From Scatophagus argus (taxonomy: Eukaryota > Chordata > Actinopteri > Scatophagidae): a stretch of DNA of 64,000 nucleotides. Position 1 is the first letter of the stretch; each line of letters begins with the position of its first letter. Where the stretch lies: positions 7,107,426 through 7,171,425 of the forward strand of contig NC_058516.1 of assembly GCF_020382885.2 (NCBI RefSeq). Reading direction: 5' to 3'. The notes under the pieces are model-generated. The model had not been told where the DNA came from. It saw nothing but the letters and a program-made list of their open reading frames with translations, and searched no databases. The position numbers and the translations under genes are program-made. Of this stretch, positions 37,434 through 63,956 are shown piece by piece.

Positions 37434-40223
37434 CTGAGGAGAGAAAGTGGAGGATGTTTTAAAAAAAAAACAAAAAAACAACTACACATAGGTTTTAGGT
37501 CACATTTGCTCATGTTTACAAGGCAGTTTAGACTCAGTCGTTACAGTTTCACTAAAATCACTTTAGTGGTGGTGCAATATTGTGGCTTATGATCAGTGTG
37601 TGTGCATGGACTGTCTTTGACTCCAGGCTGCTGACAACATTCATCACTTCCCTCTGCTGCCCTCTCTCTTTTCTCCTTCCCACTGTTGCTGGCATTTAAA
37701 TCCTCCCACTGTGTTTGCTGTAGGACACTTTAACTGCTGATGGTCTGGAATCTTCTTTAGTCTCAGATCTGATGTGCCACTACACCTTTATAAAGGACCT
37801 CAGTCAAGCTGTAAAACCTCATGTTTCTACTCTCATTCATTGTGACAAAAGGAATTTTTGGGATTGATAAAAAGTCACTCAGAATTCAGAAAAGAATTAA
37901 AGACAAGCACAAAGGGGGCCCACTGCTATAACTCTGATGCATTTTTATTCACTTCTTATGTGCCACATACTGTTTTAAGGGAGGGCTGAGGGGTGAGACA
38001 GAGCCCTTCCACATCCTGTTGCGTATCTCTTTAGGAATGAGACAGGACGCACTCTCTTACAAGGGCTGAGCTCCCATGAGAGAATTGGGAAAATGAAGGC
38101 ATCTGTCCAGTGGCGAATACGTTCTTCTGTACAGCATAGTAATCTTTTGGTTCCTCTTTTCGCACTCTGGCATGACTAAGTGGCGATCACTGTTAACCCT
38201 CTGCTCATGGGAAGATTAAAAACATGCAGTAAAGGGACATCATTAGTGTTATTTTCTTAGACTTTAGAAAAGCCAGAGCCACAGAAGACATTATACCACT
38301 GAATGAATAGAATAATGAACAGGATAACTGCACGGGTTCATACATCCTACCATCCCTTATGACCCCAGCACCATCTGCATCACTGATCTTAGTGCCCAGC
38401 CTGTGCATATGGACATCACAAGCAAATCTGTGCTGGGGTGTGTGGTGTGCGCATATCAGTAAGTGTGCCATTGGAAAGACAGAATGCTTGGGCAACATTC
38501 ACCCTCTGCTTACATAACACTGAATCTGAAGCTGCTTCCTCCATAAAGGAGATTACTGCGAGGCACGCAATGCTACAGCCTAAATGTGCTGTTTACCATT
38601 AGATACCGGCAGACACACTGTTCTGACCCGTTAATGACACTGGTATTGACTAGACTTTTAATTGTCATATCCATATTAGAGCTAAGAGCACGAAATACTG
38701 CTTATGTCAATCAAGATGATTGTTCTGCATCCATTATGTTCATACCAATCACAGCAGTGTCATCGAGGTGGAAGCTTCTTATTTCTCCTGATTTAAAATG
38801 CCAAGGCTGATCTTGACCAAGTGCCTATGAGTCATCTCATCAGTAACACCGTCAAAGACAGACATCTTCTTGTTTATTGTACGCTCTTCTGATTTGGAGA
38901 GTTAACATTTTAGAAATGAAACAGCAAAGAAATGTACTTCTAGGCCTAAAGCTAACAGAACACCATTTCCTTTGGCTTTACACGGCTGGCGAAAATTTTG
39001 ACTGCAGCCTGGAAATCCCTAAAGATTACTGCACATTACAAAGGTGTAAAATATCAGCAGCAGCAAGCAGCAAGATAGCAGCCCTGACAGCAATCTGTGA
39101 GACAAGGACAACTCAGCAGCAAAATAGACAACACTAGTCTGTCACAGCTGTCCCAGAGCGACTGTGTGCTTACAGCAGCTTTTTCCAGGCTTCATCTCCC
39201 CTCATGTCTAATCTAAGCAGTCAGGTGATGCTCTTATCCAGAGTGACCTACATCAAGTCCAGCAGCAGAAATGACATCATGTGCAGAGGTGAAAACCTAC
39301 AAGTTAATTCCCTCCACTCCTGAAACTCTAAGCTGAATTTGTCAGATTTCAGTGCATTCAACGATATCCTTACCAGCCTTACTTTGTTTTCATTTGCTTT
39401 GCCGGGCTGTCTCCTTTGGGCTGCATCAGAGGATCTGCACTAAGTCCATTTTAGATCAAACGCATTGGACAGGACCTGAGGGCTTACTTTCAAAGAAATA
39501 AGGCATGGGAAGCAGCATGTGACTGGACCACTTTAACAGCATAAGCAGAAACTTCTGATTGGAAGGTCAGAGGAAGTACAGCGTCATGTAACTTCCACCA
39601 ACAGCCTCATGAAACACTCTTCTGACCAGCCTGATAACATATCACACATATAAGTCTGTTTGAAATCTAAACTAACTTTCGATTTCAAAAATGCTTTACT
39701 GAGTAGTAACGCACAACTCAGAAGGTTTTCATTAATCCTCAAGTGTTGGTATTCACTTTGGCATGACTTCAACAACGATAGACGAATACTTGGTTTAAAT
39801 TTTACGATCACTGAAATTGTTTGTGTGCAACTTATTCAGGCATCTTCCACCTTTGCGGGCTGTGTAAATAAAAACAGCTCGTTTTAATACTACATAGTGC
39901 TGCTTCGCGGACCATGGATGACGTTTATGCTAATATTTTATGTTAGCTAACCAAAACACTGATATTTAGCAGGCCAGTTAACGCAAACATTTACAGTTTT
40001 ATGAGCTAAACCTACAGATCAGTAGGTGAAAAGAAATCCAAATCTAATGGAAATTAATCGATTATTACATTTTTAAGTGTTTATTACGATCCAACGTAAC
40101 GTTTCACGCCCCCACCCCTCCAGGATGACAGCTAACTAAAGCTAAAACTGGTAGCATTCGTCACGCGGGAGGCACTCTGGCATTAAAGAAATTAAAAACA
40201 TGTTTGATTATCATAAAACTTAC
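37434..40223 (-). other. TRAK2 5' intron, no gene seen inside
   Basis: The interval runs from the presumed acceptor of the first coding exon (AG at 37435-37434) up to the donor of the non-coding first exon (GTAAGT at 40223-40218). It is AT-rich, without dinucleotide runs of note and without a supportable exon. Confidence 0.6.
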
Positions 40224-40300
40224 CCTATGTCAATGTTATTCCACAACATGGGCAATTCCGGTGCTACATGCGGTGTCTGTCAATCCCTTCACCAGAACCT
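40224..40300 (-). other. trak2: Probable non-coding first exon of TRAK2
   Basis: A consensus minus-strand donor (GG then GTAAGT) ends a segment in the CpG-richer region that faces STRADB. The right-hand border is unknown. It contains an ATG (MLWNNIDI...), but joining to the next exon does not give a TRAK reading frame, so I treat it as 5' UTR. Confidence 0.5.
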
Positions 40301-40624
40301 CAAACAATAGAGGGTAAGGGAGCGAGATGGCAAACACCTATGAGTCATCAACGTGCGACACGCAGCTCGGTGACGTTCGTATCACGCGCCAATCATCTGT
40401 GTCAAATTAAAAGTCCTGTCAGAAGATTGAATTTTCCTTTTAGGATGTTATGCGCTTCGATGTCGACGTTAAAAATCGCGACTGTTTGCACACCCCTATA
40501 AACTGGAGGCGAAATGAAAGAATTTAAACTTTATGATCAAGACGTCTTTTAGGACACCAGGCTCTGATTTGTATTTTTAACTTGTTTAGCTACGTCGAAG
40601 CGCTGGAGCTGTCGACGAGAGAAG
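40224..40624. promoter_or_regulatory. Candidate bidirectional TRAK2/STRADB promoter
   Basis: The two genes are head-to-head. Apparent first-exon donors face outward on opposite strands at 40223 (minus) and 40625 (plus, AGAAG then GTAAGC), about 400 bp apart. The interval has more CpG dinucleotides than the neighbouring introns (for example around 40340-40390, 40450-40480 and 40590-40620). No TATA box stands out, as expected of a housekeeping promoter. Confidence 0.55.
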
Positions 40625-41415
40625 GTAAGCAGATTCTTTTCGCTACGAGGTACTTCATATAAACACAATAAATATCAGAGCCATTCTTTAACCGAGCTAG
40701 CGTTAGCTCAGTGTTTGAGCTTGAACCACGCGAATATATTCACATTAATAAGCCTGGCTAACGACATGGGAGACCCAGGGGACGTGTGTTATTGTTTTTG
40801 TGAAGACCGTCCAGTATTTCCCTCCTTCACAGAGTAAAAACACAATAATACAAAAAAGTAAACAAAAACAGTTTTCTAAGGGATGAAATTAACCGTTGTC
40901 ATGTGCCCCTTGATGAAACAAAAATGGCTGCAGTTAATCTAACCTTGAAGTGGAGCTGAATTTGAGAATTGTGTTGTTAATTATTAATTTTGGTCGTAAA
41001 CAACAAGCTTAATTGCGGCACCATCGGTTCCCATGTGTGGTCCATCATAATCAATTGCATCTGAATTAAAATTATATTCATATTGGCCAGCTCTATAATC
41101 AAACACTGTTTTCCAGGATTCATTCACAAATTCCCTTCTGATGTCAGCGGCACTGACTCGACTGGACGGGATTTCCGCTAGTGACTTTCATGTCGTTCCT
41201 TCACATCTCCAGATCAGCTGATGCAGACGGATGGATGAATGGCTGAAGTTGGATGGATGTTGGCTGCTTTCTAGTGTAGGGGGGGATTCGCCGTTCGTCT
41301 CATATTACCTTGCTGCGCTCTGTCCTCCTGTCTCCTTCCATCGCGGTCGGTTCCCCGCGGCCCGTGAGCGGATGAATGCCAAAGCCTGTGATTTTACCAC
41401 CGCCAAAAGGACTCC

Positions 41416-44400
41416 ATGTCTTTCTTGGTAAGGATATCACGCTGCATGGATTCTGTGTTGTGCCTCTGTGCGTGCGGTGCGTGAATTGTGACCTCGTTGA
41501 TGTATAGTCACGATTGTCTCGGGTGGGATATGGCAGATTCAATCAGTCCTGAAATGGGGTGTTTCCAGATAGCGATGCACCAATATATTTATCATATATC
41601 AGATGATCTAGCTGGTACTTTTCTGAGTTATATGAGCTGTCAGATGTTTTTTTTAGATATAGTGTCTGAAAGGTGTAGCCCATTTGCATCCATACTAGAT
41701 GATCCCTCATATTTAATAATGCATGCAGCTCTTATCTTGCTCTGCTGGGACACTCCAGCCAGTAAGCTGCCTCTTTGTTGCCTGTTATCACCACTCTGAT
41801 TCTCTCTCCACCCACCACTTCTGACAAAACGCAATGTAAGTGCTCACAGCCCATATTCAATGATGCTTGCTTACCCCCCCACCTTCGACCTCCCCCTGAG
41901 GAAATGTATCACCCCCCCCCCCCCGCCCGCTCCCAAGCTCCGTGTTTCCTCTCCACTCCTCCTTGTCCTGTTGGGCATGTCTCACCTGTGCTCCTCCCCC
42001 CCTTCACCAGGACTGTTCCTGCATCTCCCATGCTCAGGTCCAGCCCTTGGACATAGAGGAGCGCTACGAGGACACCAGCCACCAGTTCCTGGTCAGTAGC
42101 CAAGACACTGTCAGCATGGAGACAGGCGTCACACTGATGCTTTTCCATCATTTCACCACTATTCATGTATCATCAATCAGGTCAGAGCTGCTCAACCTTT
42201 GCCTTTAAGTTTTTAAAAACAGCAATTATGGGATATTGCAGCTGTTGAAGCTATTTGTAACACTTAAACCCTTTTAAAGCATCTGAATCAAAAAATGTGA
42301 TTTGCAAGATCTCAAAAAAATCTCCTGTTTCATGCTGTTCGTAACTGTAATCAATCTTAATGCAGCGTATTTAATCATCATTATGAACTACTAGAAATGT
42401 ATTGCTTGTGTCTTAGGTCATTTCCCTGTGATGATACAGACAAAATGCTGGTTGAAAGCAGTAAAACACATTCAGCCGGTGTGTTTTAAACAAAGCAGCA
42501 TCAGAAACACCTGTCTGATGCTGGAAGAGAACCAGTCTGTCTGTATCTCTGAACCCCCCCTCTCAGCCTCCCTCCCTTGGCAGTCATCGTCCCCTTAAAC
42601 CTTAACTCATCAGCAAATAAAAAGGTTAATGTTTCAGAAGCCTTCCAGCTCTCCTGAGCCTGTGAATGAGGATGCTCAGTCCTGTCAGTATACTGTGACT
42701 TACTACTTGTCATTGACAGAGGTTCATGAAGGTCATAGATACTTAATGCACATGTGTTTATGTTGCCTAATCAGATTTATTTGCTGAAGTGCTTTGCTGA
42801 GCGACTGTATTTTCCATTCTGTTACCTTCAAGATAATTGCAGTGTATGTGTGTTTGATGTGTATGTGTGTATGCTTCAAAGCAGAGCTGTGACGGTTCTG
42901 AATACACCCTGCAAGGACCAGCAGGTGGCGATGATGTCACAGGGCTGTCAGCCGAGCCAGCCCACTACCAGCTGCTGTCCGAGCTGGGTGAGAACAACAC
43001 TGAGTCAGACTACTGCAGTAGTCAAGACAACTGCAACAAGTTGAAATTGCACCTAATTTCCCACACAAATCCTTCAAAACTGCTGTAAATGTAGTAAGAT
43101 TTCACTTCAGGTTGACTATCTGTATCACAGGGAGGGGCTTCAACAACCTGAGCCAGGTGAACATGGCACGCCACATCCCTACTGGCCAGCTGGTGGCCGT
43201 CAAACAAACCAACCTGGACGAGTGCACTGAGGAGGAGCTGCTGCAGCTCATGGTGAGCTGCCGTCCAGAAACTGACACTTATTCTTCTCTTCAAAGCTTA
43301 TTTGGAGTGTTTCAGAAAGACAAAGTTCTGTAAATGGACAACCAACTAACAACTGTTTTCCATCCATTTTTTTCATGTCTGATTGTGTGTTAAACCCCAG
43401 AACGAGGTCCTGCTGTCCAGGCTGTTCCGTCACCCCAACCTGCTGACCTCTCGCCTGGTTTTCAGCTCCTGCTGCCAGCTGTGGGTCCTCACTCCGCTCA
43501 TGACATACGGTCAGTCACTGCCACACCTCGGTAGCTTTTGTTTTTTTTTTGTTTTTTTTTTGTTCTGTAAAAGCCATTGAATCAACAAGAGCTGAATAAC
43601 TGTTTAGTCAGTCAACAGAAAATTAATTGGCAACTTTTTTGATAATCAAAGTCATTTATTTTTCTAATTCCTGTTTCTCCAGTACAAGGATTTGAGTCGG
43701 TATGAATTACTGCTCATCTGTCCTTTGCTTCCCCTTCTCCTCTTGCCTGCAGGCTCTGCAGACACCTTACTAAGAACATATTTCCCAGATGGAATGAGTG
43801 AATCGCTGATAGCGTACCTGCTGTATGGTGTGCTGAAAGCATTGGAATACCTGCACCGCATGGGCTATGTTCACCGGTCAGTAGGAGACAGGAGATATTA
43901 TAGGATACAAAGAAAATAAGAGATCAATATCTGGATCTTAATGTGTTTCCTCTCCCATCAGGGGGGTGAAGGCGAGTCATATCCTGCTGTCAGGAGAAGG
44001 ACGTGTCTACCTCTCAGGGCTCCACAGTGTTTATAGTATGATGCGTGAGGGGAAGATGATGAGGGCAGTGTTTGACATGCCCCATCACAGCCCCGCTCTG
44101 TTGCCCTGGCTCAGCCCCGAGCTGCTTCGACAGGTCAGGACTCCGGATTAAGACATGAAATCCACTTCTTCAGGTATACTGAAAGCTCAGCTAGATAATT
44201 TTTTTTTTTGTAATGTCTTCTGTCTGTCCTCGCCTCAGTAGGACCTGCACGGCTACGGAGTCAAGTCAGATATCTACAGTTTAGGCATCGTGGCCTGTGA
44301 GCTGGTCAGCGGCAGGGTACCCTTCCAGGACATGCCCCCCACTCAGGTAATGAAAACTCTTCCATCCAGACTGCTTAAATTACAAGACCCGCACTGTTGT

Positions 44401-45151
44401 GCACAGTGTGCATCACTGTTTGAAATGTCCAGATGCTGCTTCAGAAGCTGCGCGGCTCCCACTGCTGCCTGCTCGACGTGGCTCCCTTCCCACTGGGGGA
44501 GCTGGGCGGGCTGAAGGTGTCGCGGTCCGGGGTGGACTCGGGCATCGGGGAGAGCGTGGCCACCGGGAGCCTGACGCACAGCGCCACAGCTCCTCCTGCT
44601 GACCGACCCCAAAGCCCAGGGCCCAAAAACCACTCGGTCACCCTGCACAACCTGGTCCAGCTGTGTCTGCAGCAGCAGCCTGAGCGCAGGTGATTACATT
44701 AAATCACCACTCAGCACACAGACCTTAACGTGAGTGACAGAGCGTTAATTCTGTCTTTGTCTTCCCGTAGACCGTCAGCATCTGCACTGTTGACCCACGC
44801 TTTCTTCAAGCAGGTGGGTTTCTTTTGTTCAGTGTCTGCTTCTCTCAAGGGAGCTCTGTTCTTGTGAAATACTAATCTGTGACAGCAAGGAAAGATACTT
44901 CTTCTCTCCATCCACGATTTATTAGACAGTCTGTGATTGCATTAAGTTTGGTACAATGGTTCATCGTCGTCGTTCGTGTTCTCTGGCAGGTGAAGAGGCA
45001 CACCAGAGACTCCTTCCTCAGCCTCATGTACCCAGCAGTGCCCCTCACCAGCCCCGAGGACCCTCCAGTATCCTGTCCCCCCGGCCCGTCCTGCCATGCT
45101 CCAACGTCAGCCACCACCGACACCGCTGAAGCTGTGTGGGACTTCTCCTAA
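41416..45151 (+). CDS. stradb: STRADB pseudokinase (LKB1 adaptor), complete, 11 coding exons, 429 aa
   Basis: Coding exons: 41416-41427, 42011-42091, 42885-42987, 43131-43252, 43401-43509, 43753-43876, 43962-44133, 44242-44346, 44433-44689, 44771-44813, 44990-45151. The protein begins [14 protein letters not shown], parallel to the human start. The kinase fold runs from [10 protein letters not shown] to the HAFFKQVKRH region. It is a pseudokinase: the DFG position reads LSGL and the HRD position reads HRG, although the VAVK lysine (K90) remains. [34 protein letters not shown] and [11 protein letters not shown] are STRAD signatures. The tail ends in WDFS, the region where STRADs use a Trp-Glu-Phe motif to bind MO25/CAB39. 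STRADB with MO25 activates the kinase LKB1 (cell polarity, energy sensing) and affects its localisation. The gene is next to TRAK2 as in human 2q33. The four-codon first coding exon is short but has a clear donor and matches the family. Confidence 0.92.
41873..41930. other. C-rich tract in STRADB intron 1 (G-quadruplex candidate on minus strand)
   Basis: Several runs of five to thirteen C residues occur within about 60 bases, shortly before the exon 2 acceptor. The minus strand therefore has four or more G runs. The transcript strand is C-rich and would not form a G-quadruplex. Confidence 0.5.
44236..44241 (+). promoter_or_regulatory. stradb: Tandem acceptor CAGTAG before STRADB exon 8
   Basis: The junction is phase 0. 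The acceptor that preserves LLRQ-DLHGY is the second AG (TAG at 44239-44241). Splicing at the first AG (44237-44238) would start the exon with TAG and stop translation at once. Confidence 0.7.
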
Positions 45152-45492
45152 CCCAAATCTCCAAATGTGACTAGCAAGCCAAACACAAGACAATCAACGC
45201 AAAGCAATGAGGCCAAATTCTACTGTGCTTTTATTTTTTAATCATTATAACCCGACTCTCTGAGCCCTTTTTTTTTTTTTGAAGTAGTTTTGTAGGTTTT
45301 GGTATATGTTTGGGTCATGGATTGGTGATGTGACTGTGAAAGTGCTGGATCAACTAAGCTGCTCTCATTAAATATAGAAAGGATCCATAATTACATTGAC
45401 AATAATAATAATGGACTGTGAACAAGTTTCAGAACAAAAGATGAGTTGACTAATAATCACGCACTTCCTCTGAGGTAAAAGGCAACTATGAT

Positions 45493-45679
45493 TTAAAGGA
45501 AAAGTCCACCCAGAAATTCTTAATTGTTGTAACAATATATATCTGCAAACATTTTGTTGTTTTTACCATGCACTTTTTGTTCACTGAGTATGAAATAAGT
45601 TTGTGAATACAACAAAAACCTAGCTGACAAAAAGGCCCTGAAGTGTAAGACACCAAGCGAGGGTGGATTTTTCCTTTAA
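45493..45679. mobile_element. Short MITE with TTAA ends, piggyBac-like
   Basis: TTAA at 45493-45496 and at 45676-45679 flank 15-bp terminal inverted repeats (AGGAAAAGTCCACCC at 45497-45511 and GGGTGGATTTTTCCT at 45661-45675, 14 of 15 complementary). The element is 187 bp including both TTAA copies and has no coding capacity. A TTAA target duplication is the mark of piggyBac-type transposition; the family is my inference. It lies in the presumed STRADB 3' UTR. Confidence 0.75.
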
Positions 45680-47085
45680 GGTGTCACTTTGTAAACAGAC
45701 TGTGAATAGTAAATACTGACATACAAAAACAAAACTTTTGCAACACATACGTGCATATATATTCATCTCTATCAGGCGTTTTCACAGTGTAAGTGTTTCA
45801 AAATTTTCACTTCCTGACGATGACGGTATGATACACATACTTGTAGATGCGTATATACTAAACAGAGGAGATATATTATCTCTGAATCACCACATTTTAA
45901 AATCCTCTTCAGGGTCAAAGTAACCCAGTGGTAGTTGTCTGCACATCCATGGATACACTACAGACAGGAAAGGCCCATGGACATGCTTTTCATGGTGCTA
46001 ATTTGTCAAAATGTCCAGACATTTAAAACAAAAAAACTGTCCACAGTCAAATATGTAAATAGATTTTTACTACATTTTGAACATATATGCACACAGTGTT
46101 CGTGTTTAGTCGTTTTAAAACATGTTATCCACGTGAACAATAGAGTTTATCTAATGTTCCATGTTAGGAGGCATCAGTACAAACAGTGGATGAAAACGTT
46201 CCCTGCCCTGATCATCAGTGACACACCAAAACAGTATTTCTGCCGTGCTCTGTCACCACTTATCCGACAATGCCTTTATGTTTGACTGAAACCTCCATTC
46301 TGAATACGGAGATCTATCTGTAACTGTGATTAAGTGTGCTGTGTAAGAGAACTGTGACCCACAGTACATATCAGACATGGTAGCTGTATGAGCCTTATAT
46401 ATACACACACATATTATAAATGAGAAGTATGTATATACAATATTTGATTTCTAAACTTCCTGTTAGCCTTGACTGATTTCTTTATAGTTTTATGCTGATA
46501 GAAAAGTGTTACGTGTGTGTTTCGTTCTGTGCTTCCAACATGCACGCTGTGATCTTCTTCAAGGCCTGAACTCCTCAGGACTGTTAGACCTGTAGGAGCT
46601 GCTCAGATCTGGAGGCTGGATTATGAAAAGACCAGGCCCTGGTATCTAGATTACAATGTTGATTATTTGAAAGGAGTCTGGATCTTTTGGTTCTTCTTCG
46701 CTGGTTTTAAATTCATCTGGAACTTGTCAGGACAACAAGTTTTCAAGCCCAAACCTGCCAAAGTGCAGGTTTATTGACAGCTGGATCAAGACCAAGATGT
46801 TATACGGTGAACTCCAAACATGAAGGCTCACTTGATAATGAAGAAGTGTATAGTTATGACATTTGCAGATGATCCCCCGGTGTAAATGGTTATCATGCAT
46901 TTTCAAAGTTACCAAATACATCAGTGTGGATGCCCAAAATGTTCAGAATATTAAGTCAATCATATCCATCTTTTGTCCTGTGTTAATAATTTTCTTCAAG
47001 GCACAATCTGTTTGGACAGAGTCAAAGCTACTCCCCTGTATAGGGTGCAATGTTCCTTTATATCAAAATATCTGGTATTTGATTT

Positions 47086-47091
47086 AATAAA
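47086..47091 (+). terminator. stradb: Candidate STRADB polyadenylation signal (AATAAA)
   Basis: Canonical hexamer 1.9 kb after the stop codon, in AT-rich sequence. I cannot tell from sequence whether an upstream variant signal is used instead. Confidence 0.4.
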
Positions 47092-48430
47092 CAACCACAA
47101 AACCTGACTATTTGTCGCCATCTATTGGTTGATTAGATTTACAGCAGACAATTTGACGGCAGCATTAGAGCAGCCGGTCTTGTTGAAGTACATACTGAAA
47201 ATGCAGACTTGCTGGCAAGTCAGTTTCCAATCAGCTGCACTTGAAATAGTTAATTATTAGAGAAATCCTTTATTTCTCATTTAAAATAGACTGTTAACAT
47301 TATGCTTAAGAAGGAATTATGCATATACTCTATGCTGACAACCCTACTATGTATGTATTTTCACTGCACACCTCATCCTTCACCAAAGGTCGTGTTCTGT
47401 TTCAAAATCTCATTAATAATTTGCCAGAATCATTAGTCTGTATCAGCAGGAATTATGCAGGAAAAATGAATGATCTTGTTTCACAGTGACAATAATTTCA
47501 AACACCCTTTCAAACCATTTTTAAAAGAAGAAGCAGAAGCCAGAAGCCTGTCAAATAACTCAAACAAGAATGGCGTGATTAAAAGTGCAGAGCTACTGCA
47601 AAGAGGGAAATAACACGTGACATATTGTTTTCAACAGTGTTTTTTGGGAAGATATGGGGAAGGATGACTAATGTTGTTCAGTAGTGCAGAGGGGTGATTG
47701 AAAATACACCTGGTGAAGCAATGTAATTTTTAAATACGGTAGGCTTACTGAAATGTTAAAAAAAATCCATTCAGAAGTAATTTCTATCCTTGTATAATTG
47801 ATATATAATTAACTAAAACTTCAAACTTTTATTTAAAATACTCCAGTAATTGTAGGCATTTCTTATATCCATATTTATACATAAATATGGATATATGAAA
47901 TAGACAAAGAAACACAGCGATACATTGCAGTTCTCTACAACTCCACTACGTGGCAATACAACATCATAACAAACCACATGGAGCTCCGTAACCATCCAGC
48001 TCCACATCGACAACGTAAAGTGGCTGGATTGTCGCAAACAGACCAAGCCTTAAGATACCAATTACAAACAATGCAGCCTTTTCTGCGATGTATTTCCTGA
48101 AAACAAGTTGAGTACTTAATAAACGAAACAGGTATACTATACTGAAACTGCAATTAAAGCCTGAAAATGTTCACTTGGTTAACTTGGTGTTTTTGTGTCA
48201 GTTACTGCAGTGAAATATGTATCCGGTTACCCTACTAAATTAAAAATTCGTCTCATATCGAGAGTACCTTGTGCAGAATACAACTCATGAGGCACCACTG
48301 GTTAAATACTTCACATATGTATTGCCATCTACGTGTGGCTAACTGAAACTAAATAATAAATCTGCTCTTACCTTCTAGTTTTTAATTTTGTGCTTTCAGA
48401 ATGGGCTCTCTTATTTTGAAATAAATCCGG
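47092..48430. other. Intergenic region between STRADB and NBEAL1
   Basis: No exon was recognised on either strand. It contains a near-perfect palindrome at 47864-47895. The right-hand end, from about 48420, becomes GC-richer and leads into the NBEAL1 first exon. Confidence 0.55.
47864..47895. repeat. 15-bp inverted repeat, 2-nt spacer
   Basis: Bases 47864-47878 are the reverse complement of 47881-47895, with AC between them. It is AT-rich and intergenic. Confidence 0.8.
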
Positions 48431-48548
48431 CTGCACTTTGACAGGAAGTAGCTGTTGGTTACGTGCAAGGTGTGATTGTCGGCATCTTGGCGCATTTACA
48501 GCAACTCTGGAGACGGCGTTTGTGACAGTTGGTCTTTTCCTGATACAG
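48431..48548 (+). other. nbeal1: Probable non-coding first exon of NBEAL1
   Basis: A GC-richer stretch with CpGs ends at a good donor (ACAG then GTGAGT at 48549). The left border is a guess. It lies about 0.8 kb before the exon that carries the start codon. Confidence 0.45.
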
Positions 48549-49175
48549 GTGAGTGGTCTTCAGTTTCTCGACGGTTTAAGCGTATTTTATCAAGAATTAA
48601 CACATTTATTTTTTATACGAGGTTTCTATAACTGGACAGGCTTGGGAGGACGAAGCGTTTCTGTCACACGAGGAGGAGGAGGAGAAAGCGAGGCTAAAAG
48701 ATAGAAATAACGTTAGGCTTTTTTTGACAGCTAGCTTTTAGCTAGCTTGGTCAGGTAAGGTCGACTGGCACGGTAATGTTTGCCGAGGATAACCGAGGGC
48801 GTTGTAGCGTTGTCACGGGACGAGCTGGTCTGCTTGTGGCTTATTTGTAGAGCACACAACAGAAACAGACATTATTAATGGTGTCTGTTTTTCCCCGTGT
48901 ATCGCCTCAGTCTGTCTGCGCTTAGAGCCAGCGGGGCAGCTCAAAGTGCACAGGCAGTAACGTTACTGGTGGAATTTCTGTTGCTGCTAGCAATGAAAAG
49001 CTTCACCATTCGTTTTGACAAAACTTCCGCCTCGGTGAAATGTAATTGTCTGTGTTGTTATCATTGATAGCGCGGCTGGGAATACACGCTGATACTCCGA
49101 GAAAAGCCGAAGAAGTGGAAGAGGAGGCCCAGCTGCATCGAGACCTTTCTGGGACTGGCACAGCTTTCCTCCGCC

Positions 49176-49184
49176 ATGGAATAA
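49176..49184 (+). promoter_or_regulatory. nbeal1: Upstream ORF of two codons (ATG-GAA-TAA)
   Basis: The context CCGCCATGG is close to optimal for initiation, yet a stop follows after one sense codon. Other short upstream ORFs follow at 49275-49298, 49305-49319 and 49329-49349, all before the main ATG at 49393. This matters only if 49071-49392 is exonic, which the AG at 49069-49070 allows. Confidence 0.5.
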
Positions 49185-49392
49185 TTTTCGGAAAGTTTCT
49201 GCCACAACACGCCTGCCACAGTCCATTTTTTGCATCTTATAAGGAGAGCTACACCTTGGCATAGTGGGACAGTCATGATGTTGAGCATTGAAGGTTAGCT
49301 GCAGATGTTTAGCTCATGACAGAAAGCCATGAAGGAGCTAGGGAAGTGACCTAGGTGGACACTACAGCCTGAGGGTGCCACTCACTGGCACC

Positions 49393-63956
<14,564 letters not shown>

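Larger units (their letters stand above)
45152..47091 (+). other. stradb: Presumed STRADB 3' UTR
   Basis: About 1.9 kb of AT-rich sequence after the stop, ending at an AATAAA (47086-47091). It contains a MITE (45493-45679). No coding region was recognised. Earlier polyadenylation is possible. Confidence 0.5.

Noticed and set aside
40224-40260. ATG in the TRAK2 first exon as the protein start
   Set aside because: Splicing the short frame to the next exon does not lead into the TRAK reading frame by either available acceptor.
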